The notes under the pieces were generated by a model, which made no database searches, was not told the origin of the DNA, and was given only the letters and a program-made list of their open reading frames with translations. Below, piece by piece: positions 35,486 through 44,892 of a stretch of DNA of 64,000 nucleotides. Source of the DNA: JABDQA01 sp963824415 (GTDB lineage Bacteria > Desulfobacterota > Desulfobulbia > Desulfobulbales > Desulfocapsaceae); assembly GCA_963824415.1 (NCBI GenBank), contig CAWGPM010000012.1, positions 28,286-92,285 on the forward strand, read 5' to 3'. Position numbers and translations under genes: made by a program. Each line of letters starts with the position of its first letter. The stretch's first letter is position 1.

Positions 35486-37682
35486 ATGTTATTTCGTTTT
35501 TTTCGAATCCTCAGAAATATCTCTCTGCCGGTAATCGGAATTCTGATCACCTGCCTGGTCGGTCTCTGCTACATATACCAACCCTATTTCGTGCGCTTTC
35601 TGGACAATAAGTTCTACGATGTCATCCTGCGCCGCAACCACTCCCAGAAGACGTCCCAGCTCGTTGAAATCGTCGATATCGATGAAAAAAGCTTGGATGA
35701 ATTCGGTCAGTGGCCCTGGCCGAGATACCGCGTGGCGCTGCTGCTGCAGAAGCTCCGAGAGGCGGGAGCGCGCTCAGTCGGAATGGATATTTTGTTTTCC
35801 GAAGCGGACCGCAGTTCGCCAAAAATCCTGCAGCAGAGCCTGAAAAAAGATCTCGGGGTGGAGATCGGTTTCTCCAACCTGCCGGACCAGCTTGAGGACA
35901 ACGATACGCTGCTGGCCTCGATCCTGGCCCAGGGGCCGTTCGTGCTCGGCTTTTATTTCGACTTCGATGGCACGACCTATTCGGGTGAGACCACCGATCT
36001 GAAGCCGGTCCCGGTATCGATCGTTTCGAAAAATGCAGCTGACAAACAGCACTTTTCGCTGATGAAGGCGAGCCAAGCCATCGTGCCGCTGCCTATTTTG
36101 AGCAGAGCCGCCCCGGCAACGGGCTATATCAATGCGATCAAGGACCGCGATGGAATTCTAAGGGCCACGCCGGTGCTGATCGAACATCGCGGCAGCTACT
36201 ACGCCAACCTCGGTCTGGCAACCCTGTGGGCCGGCCTGCAGAAGCCGTCGATGATCCTGAAGATCAACGAGAACGGCATCGAGTCGCTGCGCTTTGGCCA
36301 GTCGGTTATCCCGCTTGACCGCAACGGCCGCTTCACCCTGCATTTTCGCGGGGAGAACCGCACCTTTCGCTACCATTCGGCCTCGGATGTTTTGAATGGA
36401 ACGGTCGGCGAGAAAGAACTTCGCGGCAAACTGCTCCTGATCGGCACCTCGGCGGCCGGATTGAAAGACTTGCGGACGACACCGCTGGACACCTATTTCC
36501 CCGGCGTTGAGGCCCAGGCCACGCTGATGGACAATATCATCGTCGGTGATTTCATCAAGGCGCCGGACTGGGTGCCGGGCCTCGAACTATTGGTGACTAT
36601 TTTTGCCGGATTGTTCGTACTGTCGCTGACCTATATGGTGCGAACCATGATCGTGCTGCCCACGGTGGCCACCCTGGCTCTGGCCTGCTGGTTCGGCAGC
36701 GAGTGGATTTTCAGTAACCACCACTTCTTTGTTTCGCCCCTGTTTCCGATGGCCAATCTGATTGCCACTTTCTCCATGCTGACCTTCATCGGCATGTATC
36801 GTACCGAGCATGAGAAGGCCTATATCAGACAGGCCTTTTCGCGCTATGTGGCCCCGTCGCTGGTGGACCGGATCGCCGAGCACCCGGAGCAGCTCAATCT
36901 TGACGGGGAGGAAAAAGAAGTTACCATTCTTTTTTCCGATGTGATCGGTTTTACCTCGCTCTCAGAAAAACTCAGCCCCACCGAAGTCACCACGCTGATC
37001 AACCAGTATCTGACTCCGGTCACGCGCCTTATACGCGCGCACCAGGGAACCCTGGACAAATATATCGGCGATGCGGTGATGGCCTTCTGGAATGCGCCCC
37101 TCGATGTTGCCAACCATCACCAGCAGGCAGTTGAAGCAGGGCTTGGAATCCTTAAGGAGTTGCCGGCTCTTAATGAAGTATTCAGGGAGCGCTTCGGGGT
37201 GGAGATTGCAGTTGGCATCGGCCTGCACGCCGGTCAGGTGCGGGTCGGCAACATGGGCTCGGACGACCTGTTCGACTACACCATCCTGGGTGATAACGTC
37301 AACCTGACCTCACGGATCGAGGGGCTGACCAGGTTCTACGGGGTCGATATCATTGTCAGCGAAACCCTGCAGCATATCGCCATCGACGGGCTATCGGGTG
37401 CAGGAAATCGATACGGTCAGGGTAAAGGGCAAGGCAAAGCCGGTGACCCTGTTCACCTATCGCGATCTGGAGTCAAGCTCAGAAAGCGAGATGAGCTCCT
37501 GGGCTGAAGGGCTGGCGCTGTACAAGCATGGCGCCTTTGCCGAGGCGGTGAAGTCGTTTGAAGCCTTGCTTGCCGATCATCCGGATGAGACGCTCTACCA
37601 GATCTATCTCGATCGTTGCAGAAAGAACCGGGACAACCCACCCGACGACTGGGATCCGATTTTTTCCCATCTGAGCAAGTAA
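35486..37682 (+). CDS. CHASE2 domain-containing adenylate/guanylate cyclase, one frameshift near the 3' end
   Basis: An N-terminal membrane helix and a periplasmic CHASE2 sensor (about residues 30-320, with VEIVDIDEKSLDEFGQWPWPR) are followed by two or three membrane helices and a class III cyclase domain (VTILFSDVIGFTSLSE with metal-binding Asp; LDKYIGDAVMAFWNAP; DYTILGDNVNLTSRIEGL). At GGG 37388-37390 the frame shifts; removing one G restores GYRVQEIDTVRVKGKAKPV and a TPR-like tail to 37682. ATG 35486 is preferred over the in-frame TTG at 35462, though neither has a strong Shine-Dalgarno. Lys/Asp specificity residues suggest cAMP. It is divergent from tolC and probably supplies the signal for the CNB proteins of the island. 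Confidence 0.85.
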
Positions 37683-37746
37683 CGTGGGTTAATATAAAAC
37701 AGCAGAGGTCATCAAGAGCAGGGACCTGCAGCGGTGTCATGCGCTT

Positions 37747-38967
37747 CTACTGAAACCGGTGCATCTGGCTGCGCGGGACGAGCAGCAGTTTACCGGCCAG
37801 ATCCATCTCTTTGGTATTCAACCTCAGGCATTTTTTTCGCACCTCGTTGATCACCGCCGCCGCGAGCGTTTCCCCCCAGAACCAATCGGCCAGCGAGGCC
37901 GCATCGGTAGGCTGACCGGGCTGGGCTGAGAGGGCCTCGAAATAGCAGCTTTTCAGGTCTTCGGCGCCCAGGCGCAGCCGGTCGGCCAGACCATCTGCCG
38001 CCAGCAGCATGGAATCCTCGCGGTCCATTAAAAAATCCCGATACAGCGAAATCAGCTGATCAAATGATAGTGCGCTGACTCCAACCGCCGTTCTGCCGTT
38101 CTGCTCGCGGGCCATGGAGTACCAGGTGTAAAAGGAGTTGAACTCGGCATCAAAGTTCGCCAGGAGTTGCTCCATATCGCTGATTTTTTCGGGGCGGGTG
38201 CTGAAATCGATCGGACAGGCCGGTACTGCTGGTGCGGCTTGCTGTTCCGAGCAGTCACGTGCGAAATCCTCCAGCACCGGGCCGCTCGGACGGCGCAGCA
38301 GATCCAGTGCGTGGCTGATCACCTCGCGCTGGAACGCAGAATCATTGGGGTTGCCCAGCGGCCGGCCCAGCGGGAAGCTGACCCAGAGGGCACGGGGCGG
38401 CCTGATGGTCATGGTGTGCTCTTTGATCAGGCTGATCTGGGTGGTGGCGATTCCTTCTGCTTCAAAATAGTGGGCCAGCCCGCCGACGGCGCGCGTGCAG
38501 TTCGGTCAGACCGGCACAAGCAGAACCGCATCGACCTGGTCGTATTTCAGAAGCGCAGCCAGGGTTCTGGCTTCGTCCTCCATCTGCCGCGGGTCGGTGG
38601 CGCCCATGAACGAGTAGTGGTAAGCGGCCAGTGAACCGATTTGGCTTTCCCCTTCCATCTCCTTGAGCCGGTCCAGCGGCAGAACCATGTTGAGGTCGAG
38701 CTGAAACCCGGTCCGGTCGAAATTGGTCGAGACGTGGCTCATGATCAGATCATCATGATCGACGTCGGCCGGTATCAGCCGATAGCCGGCTTCTCCGACA
38801 GCAAACGGCCGGTCCGCGCGGCGGTGCAGCCCGGCGGTGGAGACCACTGCAATCCGGGCCTGTTCAGGCGTGATCGGGGGGACGAACGGGGTCGTCTCAA
38901 AGACGGGGCAGGGTAGCTTCAGCAGGTGGCTGCGCTCGTCTTCTGAAAATTGTTTTAAGCGTACCAT
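37747..38967 (-). CDS. GrdB/PrdB-like glycine/sarcosine/betaine/D-proline reductase family selenoprotein (in-frame UGA read as selenocysteine)
   Basis: Two open frames in the same phase are joined through a single TGA at 38506-38508. Read-through gives 406 residues with Sec at position 154 in VPVUPNCTRAVGGLAHYFEAEG. Residues following the TGA, before the next ATG, continue convincingly (GIATTQISLIKEHT, then RPPRALWVSFPLGRPLGNPND). The reductase selenoprotein-B family has a redox UxxC at this spot and Cys-containing homologues have CPxC. This is not a GrdB of a full glycine reductase, since no GrdA, GrdE or GrdC is nearby; the substrate is unknown. The ATG at 38967 has no strong Shine-Dalgarno. 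Standard gene callers would split or truncate it. Confidence 0.85.
38478..38494 (-). promoter_or_regulatory. Candidate bacterial SECIS hairpin just after the UGA
   Basis: Starting 11 bases after the TGA on the minus strand, GCGCGCC pairs with GGCGGGC around a GTC loop, with one G-G mismatch. Bacterial SECIS elements are stem-loops immediately downstream of the UGA with a small apical loop, often containing GU. Position and shape fit, but the stem is GC-rich coding sequence and could pair by chance. Confidence 0.4.
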
Positions 38968-39019
38968 GTTGTTGCCTTATAAAGAAAAAGATCTGGAGGC
39001 AGAATGTAGCGCCTCAGTC

Positions 39020-39694
39020 TTATGTACCCGAAACGGCATCCGCCAGCTCGGCAATCGTGCTGATGGTCACCGTCGGCTGGATTTCCCAGGGGTCGTAAAG
39101 GGCCTGGGCGGAGCGTTTCACCCAGGCGCCTCTGAGGCCGGCCGAAATCGCGCCGATCACGTCGAACGGGTTGCCCGAAATAAGCCAGGCTTCTTTGCCG
39201 GTAGCTCGGGTGCGCCTGAGAAAATGGGCGTAAACAGCCGGGTTGGGCTTGAAGCTTTTGATCTCATCGGTGGAAACCACATCCTCAAAATAGGAGCTGA
39301 TGCCGCTGTTTTCAAGCAGGGCGGCCACATCATCCGGTCTGCCGTTGGAAAAGGCGAACAGGCGAAAGCCGCGATCTTTCAAGGCCGGCAGTGAGGCCTG
39401 TACATCAGCAAAGGCCGGCAGTTTTCGATAACCGGCCATCAGCTCATCCTTATCTGTATTTGAGACATCGAGCTTGAAAGCAGAGCAGGTATAATCAAGC
39501 GCCTGTCTGGTGCAGATGGTGAAAGGGACATAGTTCTGCATCAGAGCTCGGCGAAACGAATATTCCAGTTGCTTGTCCCGCCAGAGGCTCGAAAAGGCAG
39601 CTGCATTCTCCCCGGCATACTGTTTCAGTGCCTCGGTCACCCCTGCGGTGTCGATCAGGGTTCCGTATACATCAAAGCCCAAAGTGACAGTCAT
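39020..39694 (-). CDS. Haloacid dehalogenase type II-like hydrolase
   Basis: The 224-residue HAD-superfamily protein has the nucleophile motif GFDVYGTLID (Asp8), FSNGRPDD (motif II), KSFKPNPAVY (Lys of motif III) and ISGNPFDVIGA (motif IV in the type II form SxxxFD). The Arg in FRRALMQNYVPF is at the halide-binding position of L-2-haloacid dehalogenases. Typical length. It probably hydrolyses a 2-haloacid or a related substrate; many homologues are uncharacterised. It is followed 41 bp upstream in the chromosome by icmF on the same strand and may be the tail of that unit. Confidence 0.85.
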   Translation of the reverse strand: MTVTLGFDVYGTLIDTAGVTEALKQYAGENAAAFSSLWRDKQLEYSFRRALMQNYVPFTICTRQALDYTCSAFKLDVSNTDKDELMAGYRKLPAFADVQASLPALKDRGFRLFAFSNGRPDDVAALLENSGISSYFEDVVSTDEIKSFKPNPAVYAHFLRRTRATGKEAWLISGNPFDVIGAISAGLRGAWVKRSAQALYDPWEIQPTVTISTIAELADAVSGT

Positions 39695-39735
39695 GGTTCC
39701 TCCCGGTCGGCCTCTCGTCTTTACAGGCCTGATGT

Positions 39736-42700
39736 TTACATATTTCTGCGATACTGGCCGCCGACTTCATACAGCGCGCCGGTTATCTGCCCGAGGCTGC
39801 AGCATTTCACCGTGTCGAGCAGTTCATCGAAGATGTTGTCGCCGCGCAGGGCCACCTGCTTCAGCCGCTCCAGAGCGGCCGGCACTTCATCTATGTGGCG
39901 TTTCTTGAAATCGGCCAGCCTATCGAGCTGCTCCTGTTTGTCTTCATCGGATGCCCGGATCAACTCGAGCGTGGCGTTCTGCTCGTCGAAATCGGCGTCG
40001 GGGTTGCGGAAGGTGTTGACGCCGACGATCGGGTATTCGCCCGAGTGCTTGAGGTGTTCGTAATACATCGATTCTTCCTGGATCTTACTGCGCTGGTAGC
40101 CGGTCTCCATGGCCCCGAGCACGCCGCCCCGTTCGGTGATCCGGTCGAACTCGCCCAGCACCGCTTCCTCGACCAGGTCGGTCAGCTCTTCGACGATAAA
40201 GCTGCCCTGGTTCATATTTTCGTTTTTGGCCAGTCCCCATTCCCGGTTGATGATCAGCTGGATGGCCAGGGCCCGCCGCACCGATTCCTTGCTTGGTGTG
40301 GTGATCGCCTCGTCGAAGGCGTTGGTGTGCAGGCTGTTGCAATTGTCATAAATGGCGCAGAGCGCCTGCAGGGTGGTCCTGATGTCGTTGAACTGGATTT
40401 CCTGGCTGTGCAGCGAGCGTCCCGAAGTCTGGATATGATATTTCAAGCGCTGGGAGGAGACCGAGGCGCCATATTTTTCCTTCATCGCAATCGCCCAGAT
40501 GCGCCGGGCGACGCGGCCGATCACGGTATATTCGGGATCCATGCCGTTGGAGAAGAAAAAGGACAGATTGGGGGCGATCTGGTCGATGTCCATACCCCGG
40601 GCCAGGTAATATTCCACGTAGGTAAAGCCGTTTGAAAGGGTCAGCGCCAGCTGGGTGATCGGGTTGGCCCCGGCCTCGGCGATATGGTAGCCGGACACCG
40701 ACACCGAATAGAAGTTGCGCACTTCGTTTTCGATGAAAAACTGCTGGATATCGCCCATCATCTTCAGGGCGAATTCGATCGAGAAGATGCAGGTGTTCTG
40801 GCCCTGGTCCTCTTTTAAGATATCGGCCTGCACCGTACCGCGCACATTTTTCAGGACCATCTCTCTGATCTGTTTTTCCTCATGCTGGTCGGGCTTGCGT
40901 CCCTGTTCGTTGCGGAACTTCTCGAGCTGCTGGTCGATGGCCGTATTCATGAACATTGCCAGGATGATCGGTGCCGGTCCGTTGATGGTCATGGATACCG
41001 AGGTAGTCGGTGAACAGAGATCGAATCCGTCGTAAAGCAGTTTGATATCGTCGATGGTGCAGATGGAGACTCCGGAGGTGCCGATCTTGCCATAGATGTC
41101 AGGCCGCTCGGCCGGGTCCCAGCCATACAGGGTCACCGAATCAAAGGCGGTGGAAAGACGCTTGGCCTCGGAGTTGGCCGAGAGCATCTTGAACCGGCTG
41201 TTGGTCTGGGCCGGGCCCCCCTCGCCGGCGAACATCCGGGTCGGGTCCTCGGAGGTTCGTTTGAGCGGAAAGACCCCGCCAGTATAGGGGAAGTAGCCGG
41301 GCAGGTGCTCCCTGCGCAGCCATTGGTAAACATCACCTGGATCGCTGAATCCGGGCAGGGCTATCTTGGGGATTTTCGAATGGCACAGGGAGGTGGTATG
41401 CAGCGGCACCCGGACCTCCCGGCCCCGCACCTGATAGACGAGCTCGTCTTTCGAATACGCGGTCTTGATCTCATCCCAGGCGTGGAGCAGCTCATCCGCC
41501 GCTTTGTCTATTTCTTGGCCAATCGATTCGGCCTGATTTTCAAGCAGCTCAATCGCCTGCCTGGCCGCCTCGTCTTCCATCTCGCCCAACAGCGCCGCGC
41601 TCTGCTGCAGGTGATTACGCTGGCGCAGCTTGTCCGCCTGCTCGCTGCTCAGTCCGTGATAGGAGCGGATGGCGGCGGCGATTTCTGCGAGGTACCTGAT
41701 TCTCTCGGGTGGAATGACGATGGTTTTGGAAGAGGATACTTTCTTGTCGGGCCGGGGCAGGGTTGAGTGGCGGTCGAACTGGGTTTTGTCGTGCAATGCG
41801 TCGATAATGCCGTGATAAAGTGAGGTAACACCGTCGTCGTTGAATTTCGAGGCAATGGTGCCATAGACCGGGAACTCGTCGGGGCTGCTGTCCCAGGCCT
41901 TGCGGTTGCGCTGGACCTGCTTGCGGATGTCTCGGATCGCATCGTCGCTGCCCTTTTTCTCGAATTTGTTGACCACGATAATGTCCGCATAGTCGAGCAT
42001 GTCGATCTTCTCGAGCTGCGACGGGGCGCCGTAGTCGCTGGTCATCACGTAGATCGAGATGTCGCACAGATCGGTGATTTTCGAGTCGCCCTGGCCGATG
42101 CCGGCGGTCTCGGCAATGACCAGGTCGAAGCCGGCCGCTCTGGCGACCATTATGGCTTCAGGCAGCGCCTCGGATACCTCGTTGGCCGAATCCCTGGTGG
42201 CCAGGCTGCGCATGTAGACCTGTTCGGAATTGGTGATCGAGTTCATGCGGATGCGGTCGCCAAGCAGCGCGCCGCCGGTTTTTCGTCGGGACGGATCGCA
42301 GCAGATCACCGCGATGCTGATATCTTTGTTGTCGTGCAGAAACCGTACGATGATCTCATCGGTCAATGACGATTTGCCGGCCCCGCCGGTGCCCGTGATG
42401 CCGATTACCGGCGATTTGTACTTTTCTGCCAGCGGAGCGATCATGCTTTTCAGGGCCGCCAGTTTTTTCGGATCACCGGCTCGGGCCTGCTGCATGGCGG
42501 TAATATAGCCCGAGAGCCCGCGGATATTGCTGCGGCTGAGTGTTTCGGGCTCCAACTTGTGGTAATCGAGCGTGGAGAAATCCATCTGCTCGATCATGTG
42601 GTTGGCCATGCCCTGCAGGCCCATGGTGGCGCCGTCTTCGGGTGAGTAGATCTTGGTCACCCCGTAGGCTTCGAGCTCGCTGATTTCATCGGCGACAATT

Positions 42701-43014
42701 ACCCCGCCGCCGCCGCCGAACACCTTGATGTGCGCTGCACCGCGTTGTTTGAGCAGGTCAATCATATATTTGAAAGATTCCATGTGACCGCCCTGGTAGC
42801 TCGACATGGCAATGCCCTGGGCATCCTCTTCGATGGCGGTATCGACCAGTTCCTGCACCGAGCGGTTGTGGGCCAGGTGGATTACCTCGACCCCGGAGTC
42901 CTGCAGGATCCGGCGCATGATATTGGTGGAGGCGTCGTGACCGTCGAACAGCGAGGTGGCGGTGATGATTCTGATATTGTTGTTTGGCTTGTAAACGGTG
43001 ATGGGTGCATTCAT
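39736..43014 (-). CDS. icmF: Fused isobutyryl-CoA mutase IcmF
   Basis: The 1092-residue fusion has an N-terminal B12-binding domain (DGHDASTNIMRR with the cobalt-ligand His), a MeaB-like G-protein chaperone (P-loop GTGGAGKSS near 210), and a C-terminal mutase barrel. At the two substrate-specificity sites it has Phe (RMFAGEG) and Gln (GQNTCIF), as in isobutyryl-CoA mutases, rather than the Tyr and Arg of methylmalonyl-CoA mutase. It therefore should interconvert isobutyryl-CoA and n-butyryl-CoA. It begins after a good GAGGAAG site. The ligase, dehydrogenase and ETF genes nearby fit a branched/short-chain acid oxidation pathway. Confidence 0.93.
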   Translation of the reverse strand: MNAPITVYKPNNNIRIITATSLFDGHDASTNIMRRILQDSGVEVIHLAHNRSVQELVDTAIEEDAQGIAMSSYQGGHMESFKYMIDLLKQRGAAHIKVFGGGGGVIVADEISELEAYGVTKIYSPEDGATMGLQGMANHMIEQMDFSTLDYHKLEPETLSRSNIRGLSGYITAMQQARAGDPKKLAALKSMIAPLAEKYKSPVIGITGTGGAGKSSLTDEIIVRFLHDNKDISIAVICCDPSRRKTGGALLGDRIRMNSITNSEQVYMRSLATRDSANEVSEALPEAIMVARAAGFDLVIAETAGIGQGDSKITDLCDISIYVMTSDYGAPSQLEKIDMLDYADIIVVNKFEKKGSDDAIRDIRKQVQRNRKAWDSSPDEFPVYGTIASKFNDDGVTSLYHGIIDALHDKTQFDRHSTLPRPDKKVSSSKTIVIPPERIRYLAEIAAAIRSYHGLSSEQADKLRQRNHLQQSAALLGEMEDEAARQAIELLENQAESIGQEIDKAADELLHAWDEIKTAYSKDELVYQVRGREVRVPLHTTSLCHSKIPKIALPGFSDPGDVYQWLRREHLPGYFPYTGGVFPLKRTSEDPTRMFAGEGGPAQTNSRFKMLSANSEAKRLSTAFDSVTLYGWDPAERPDIYGKIGTSGVSICTIDDIKLLYDGFDLCSPTTSVSMTINGPAPIILAMFMNTAIDQQLEKFRNEQGRKPDQHEEKQIREMVLKNVRGTVQADILKEDQGQNTCIFSIEFALKMMGDIQQFFIENEVRNFYSVSVSGYHIAEAGANPITQLALTLSNGFTYVEYYLARGMDIDQIAPNLSFFFSNGMDPEYTVIGRVARRIWAIAMKEKYGASVSSQRLKYHIQTSGRSLHSQEIQFNDIRTTLQALCAIYDNCNSLHTNAFDEAITTPSKESVRRALAIQLIINREWGLAKNENMNQGSFIVEELTDLVEEAVLGEFDRITERGGVLGAMETGYQRSKIQEESMYYEHLKHSGEYPIVGVNTFRNPDADFDEQNATLELIRASDEDKQEQLDRLADFKKRHIDEVPAALERLKQVALRGDNIFDELLDTVKCCSLGQITGALYEVGGQYRRNM

Positions 43015-43161
43015 GTGCGCTTCCTCATGGACAAACAGTTGTCAGCTGTAACAGGGGCTTTCATCTGATAGACAACAGAGATTCGGGAAGAGGCGAGCGA
43101 GGAGGGTGAAGCGAACGTGTTCTTCCCGGACTATAAAGAGGTGGGAGGGACGCGCGCCGGT

Positions 43162-43803
43162 TCAGCCTAGCTTCTCAGCCAGAAATCTCATGATAAATTC
43201 GGTCTGCTGTTCAATGTATTGCTCGATGGTAAAATGTTTGGCGAAATACCAGCGCCTGAAGGCCCAGGTATGGCCCAGCACCGAGATGTTGTGCCCCATC
43301 AGGTTGATGGTGGCGTCATCTATCTCGGGCAGGGTGCCTCTGCTTTTCAGCTCTCCGACAGCCTGGATGAAGATGTCGGTGATGCGCAGCTCGGCCTCGA
43401 GCACCTTCCTCTGCCACTTGAGCGGCAGGAAATGCGTCACCTGATACATCAGCAGCAGGTGATCGCTCATCCGGTCGCAGACCATGAAATACTCACGGAT
43501 CACCTCGGCCAGAGCGGCACGGCCTTCCAGAGGCCGGCCCAGCGCCTCCTTGACGCCGTGCTCGACCTCGGCGTGGATGGCTATGCAGACCAGGTAGAGC
43601 ACATCGTCCTTGGTGGTGATGTACTCGTACATCGAGCCGATGGACAGGCCAGTGGCCTGGGCCAGTGCCCGGGTTGTTGTCTTGTGGTAGCCCCGCTCGA
43701 CGAAAAGCGGCACCGCCGCATCGACGATCTGGCGCCGCCGTTCCTTGACCAGTTCCTTGTTCTTGATCTGCGTTGCGACTTCCCAGGAATCTGTGGATAG
43801 CAT
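43162..43803 (-). CDS. TetR/AcrR-family transcriptional regulator
   Basis: A 213-residue protein with an N-terminal helix-turn-helix (about 20-65: RRRQIVDAAVPLFVERGYHKTTTRALAQATGLSIGS, split here over several conserved positions) and a helical ligand-binding domain with Trp- and His-rich helices. FadR/PsrA-type TetR proteins sense acyl-CoAs. It lies between icmF and etfA, and a conserved 18-bp palindrome (43906-43923) stands about 100 bp upstream of its start. Similar palindromes precede the ligase and thiolase units, so it is the likely repressor of the cluster, relieved by an acyl-CoA. Confidence 0.9.
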   Translation of the reverse strand: MLSTDSWEVATQIKNKELVKERRRQIVDAAVPLFVERGYHKTTTRALAQATGLSIGSMYEYITTKDDVLYLVCIAIHAEVEHGVKEALGRPLEGRAALAEVIREYFMVCDRMSDHLLLMYQVTHFLPLKWQRKVLEAELRITDIFIQAVGELKSRGTLPEIDDATINLMGHNISVLGHTWAFRRWYFAKHFTIEQYIEQQTEFIMRFLAEKLG

Positions 43804-43905
43804 CGATGCGCCCCTTTTTTTGGCTCGGGTTCTCTGATTATAGCTTCAAGTTCCTATCATAGCGTATAAACTAGCCAAAAAGTAAGCGGAATAAAAGAAA
43901 ATTCG

Positions 43906-43923
43906 ACCGAGCACTCGATCGCT
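43906..43923. promoter_or_regulatory. TetR operator candidate 1 (upstream of tetR)
   Basis: ACCGAGCACTCGATCGCT, matching 15 of 18 positions of the site at 48750. It lies in the 159-bp gap upstream of the tetR start and suggests autoregulation. It is the least symmetrical of the four copies. Confidence 0.65.
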
Positions 43924-43962
43924 GAGACCCGGTTGGTCTGCCTGGTGCCGGACAATTGACAA

Positions 43963-44880
43963 TCAACCGGCTTTGAGTTTCTCGGTAAGGGCCGGGACGA
44001 ATTGCTTAAGATCGGCTACCACCAGCACATCGGCCACTTCGCCGATCGGAGCGTCCCTGTCGGTATTGATGGCCACGATGAATTCCGATTTTTTCATGCC
44101 GGCCAGGTGCTGGATCGCACCGGATATACCGCAGGCCACATAGAGCTTCGGCGAGACCGTCTGACCGGTGGTACCCACCTGCCGGTTGTGTTCGACCCAC
44201 TCGGAATCGACCACCGGTCGGCTGGCGCCGTAGTCGCCGCCGAGTGCCTGGGCCAGTTCGTCGATCATGGCGACGTTTTCCGGCTTGCCGATGCCGCGGC
44301 CGGCGCTGACGATGACTTCCGATTTGCTCAAATCGACGCCACCCGCTTCGGCTGCTTCGTAGCCCTCAAACGAAAGTGCGGACGGGGCATCGGTTGCAAT
44401 CTCCTTGACTTCAGCTGTTCCTCCGCTGTCTTCGACCGCCCCGAAGGCTCCAGCCTGCAGGGTTACCACCGTCACCGGGGTGGAGGATTTCACCTGCCGG
44501 CGCAGTTTGGCGTTGCACAGCGGCACCACCATCGCGCCGTCGGCGATGTCAACCACTTCGGAAATCTGCGCTGCCTTGAGGCTGCAGGCGATCCGGGGGG
44601 CCAGATCCCAGCCGTAGGAGGAATGGCTGAAAACGATCAGATCCGGCTTGGTTTCCTCGATGACCCCAAGCAGCAGACTCTTGTGCGCCTCGGGGTTGAA
44701 CTCACCGTATTGTGAGGCATCGGCCAGGTAGATGGTGCCGTCAAAGGCGGGCAGGGCCGCTTTGCTGCCCACCAGAAACATCTGGGCGTCTGCGCCGAGT
44801 TTGCGGGCGAAACCGATCAGTTCCTGGGCCGAGGCGAGCAGTTTGTTGTCTCTATATTCCGCTACCAGTAATACGTTCAT
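43963..44880 (-). CDS. etfA: Electron transfer flavoprotein subunit alpha
   Basis: The 305-residue protein has the ETF-alpha N-terminal domain and the FAD-binding C-terminal half with the hallmark GASRPVVDSEWVEHNRQVG, then GQTVSPKLYVACGISGAIQHLAGM and INTDRDAPIG. With EtfB it transfers electrons from acyl-CoA dehydrogenases to the membrane quinone pool. Good GAGGTG site; 12 bp after etfB. The acyl-CoA dehydrogenase gene just upstream is the obvious donor. Confidence 0.95.
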   Translation of the reverse strand: MNVLLVAEYRDNKLLASAQELIGFARKLGADAQMFLVGSKAALPAFDGTIYLADASQYGEFNPEAHKSLLLGVIEETKPDLIVFSHSSYGWDLAPRIACSLKAAQISEVVDIADGAMVVPLCNAKLRRQVKSSTPVTVVTLQAGAFGAVEDSGGTAEVKEIATDAPSALSFEGYEAAEAGGVDLSKSEVIVSAGRGIGKPENVAMIDELAQALGGDYGASRPVVDSEWVEHNRQVGTTGQTVSPKLYVACGISGAIQHLAGMKKSEFIVAINTDRDAPIGEVADVLVVADLKQFVPALTEKLKAG

Positions 44881-44892
44881 TTATTCACCTCG

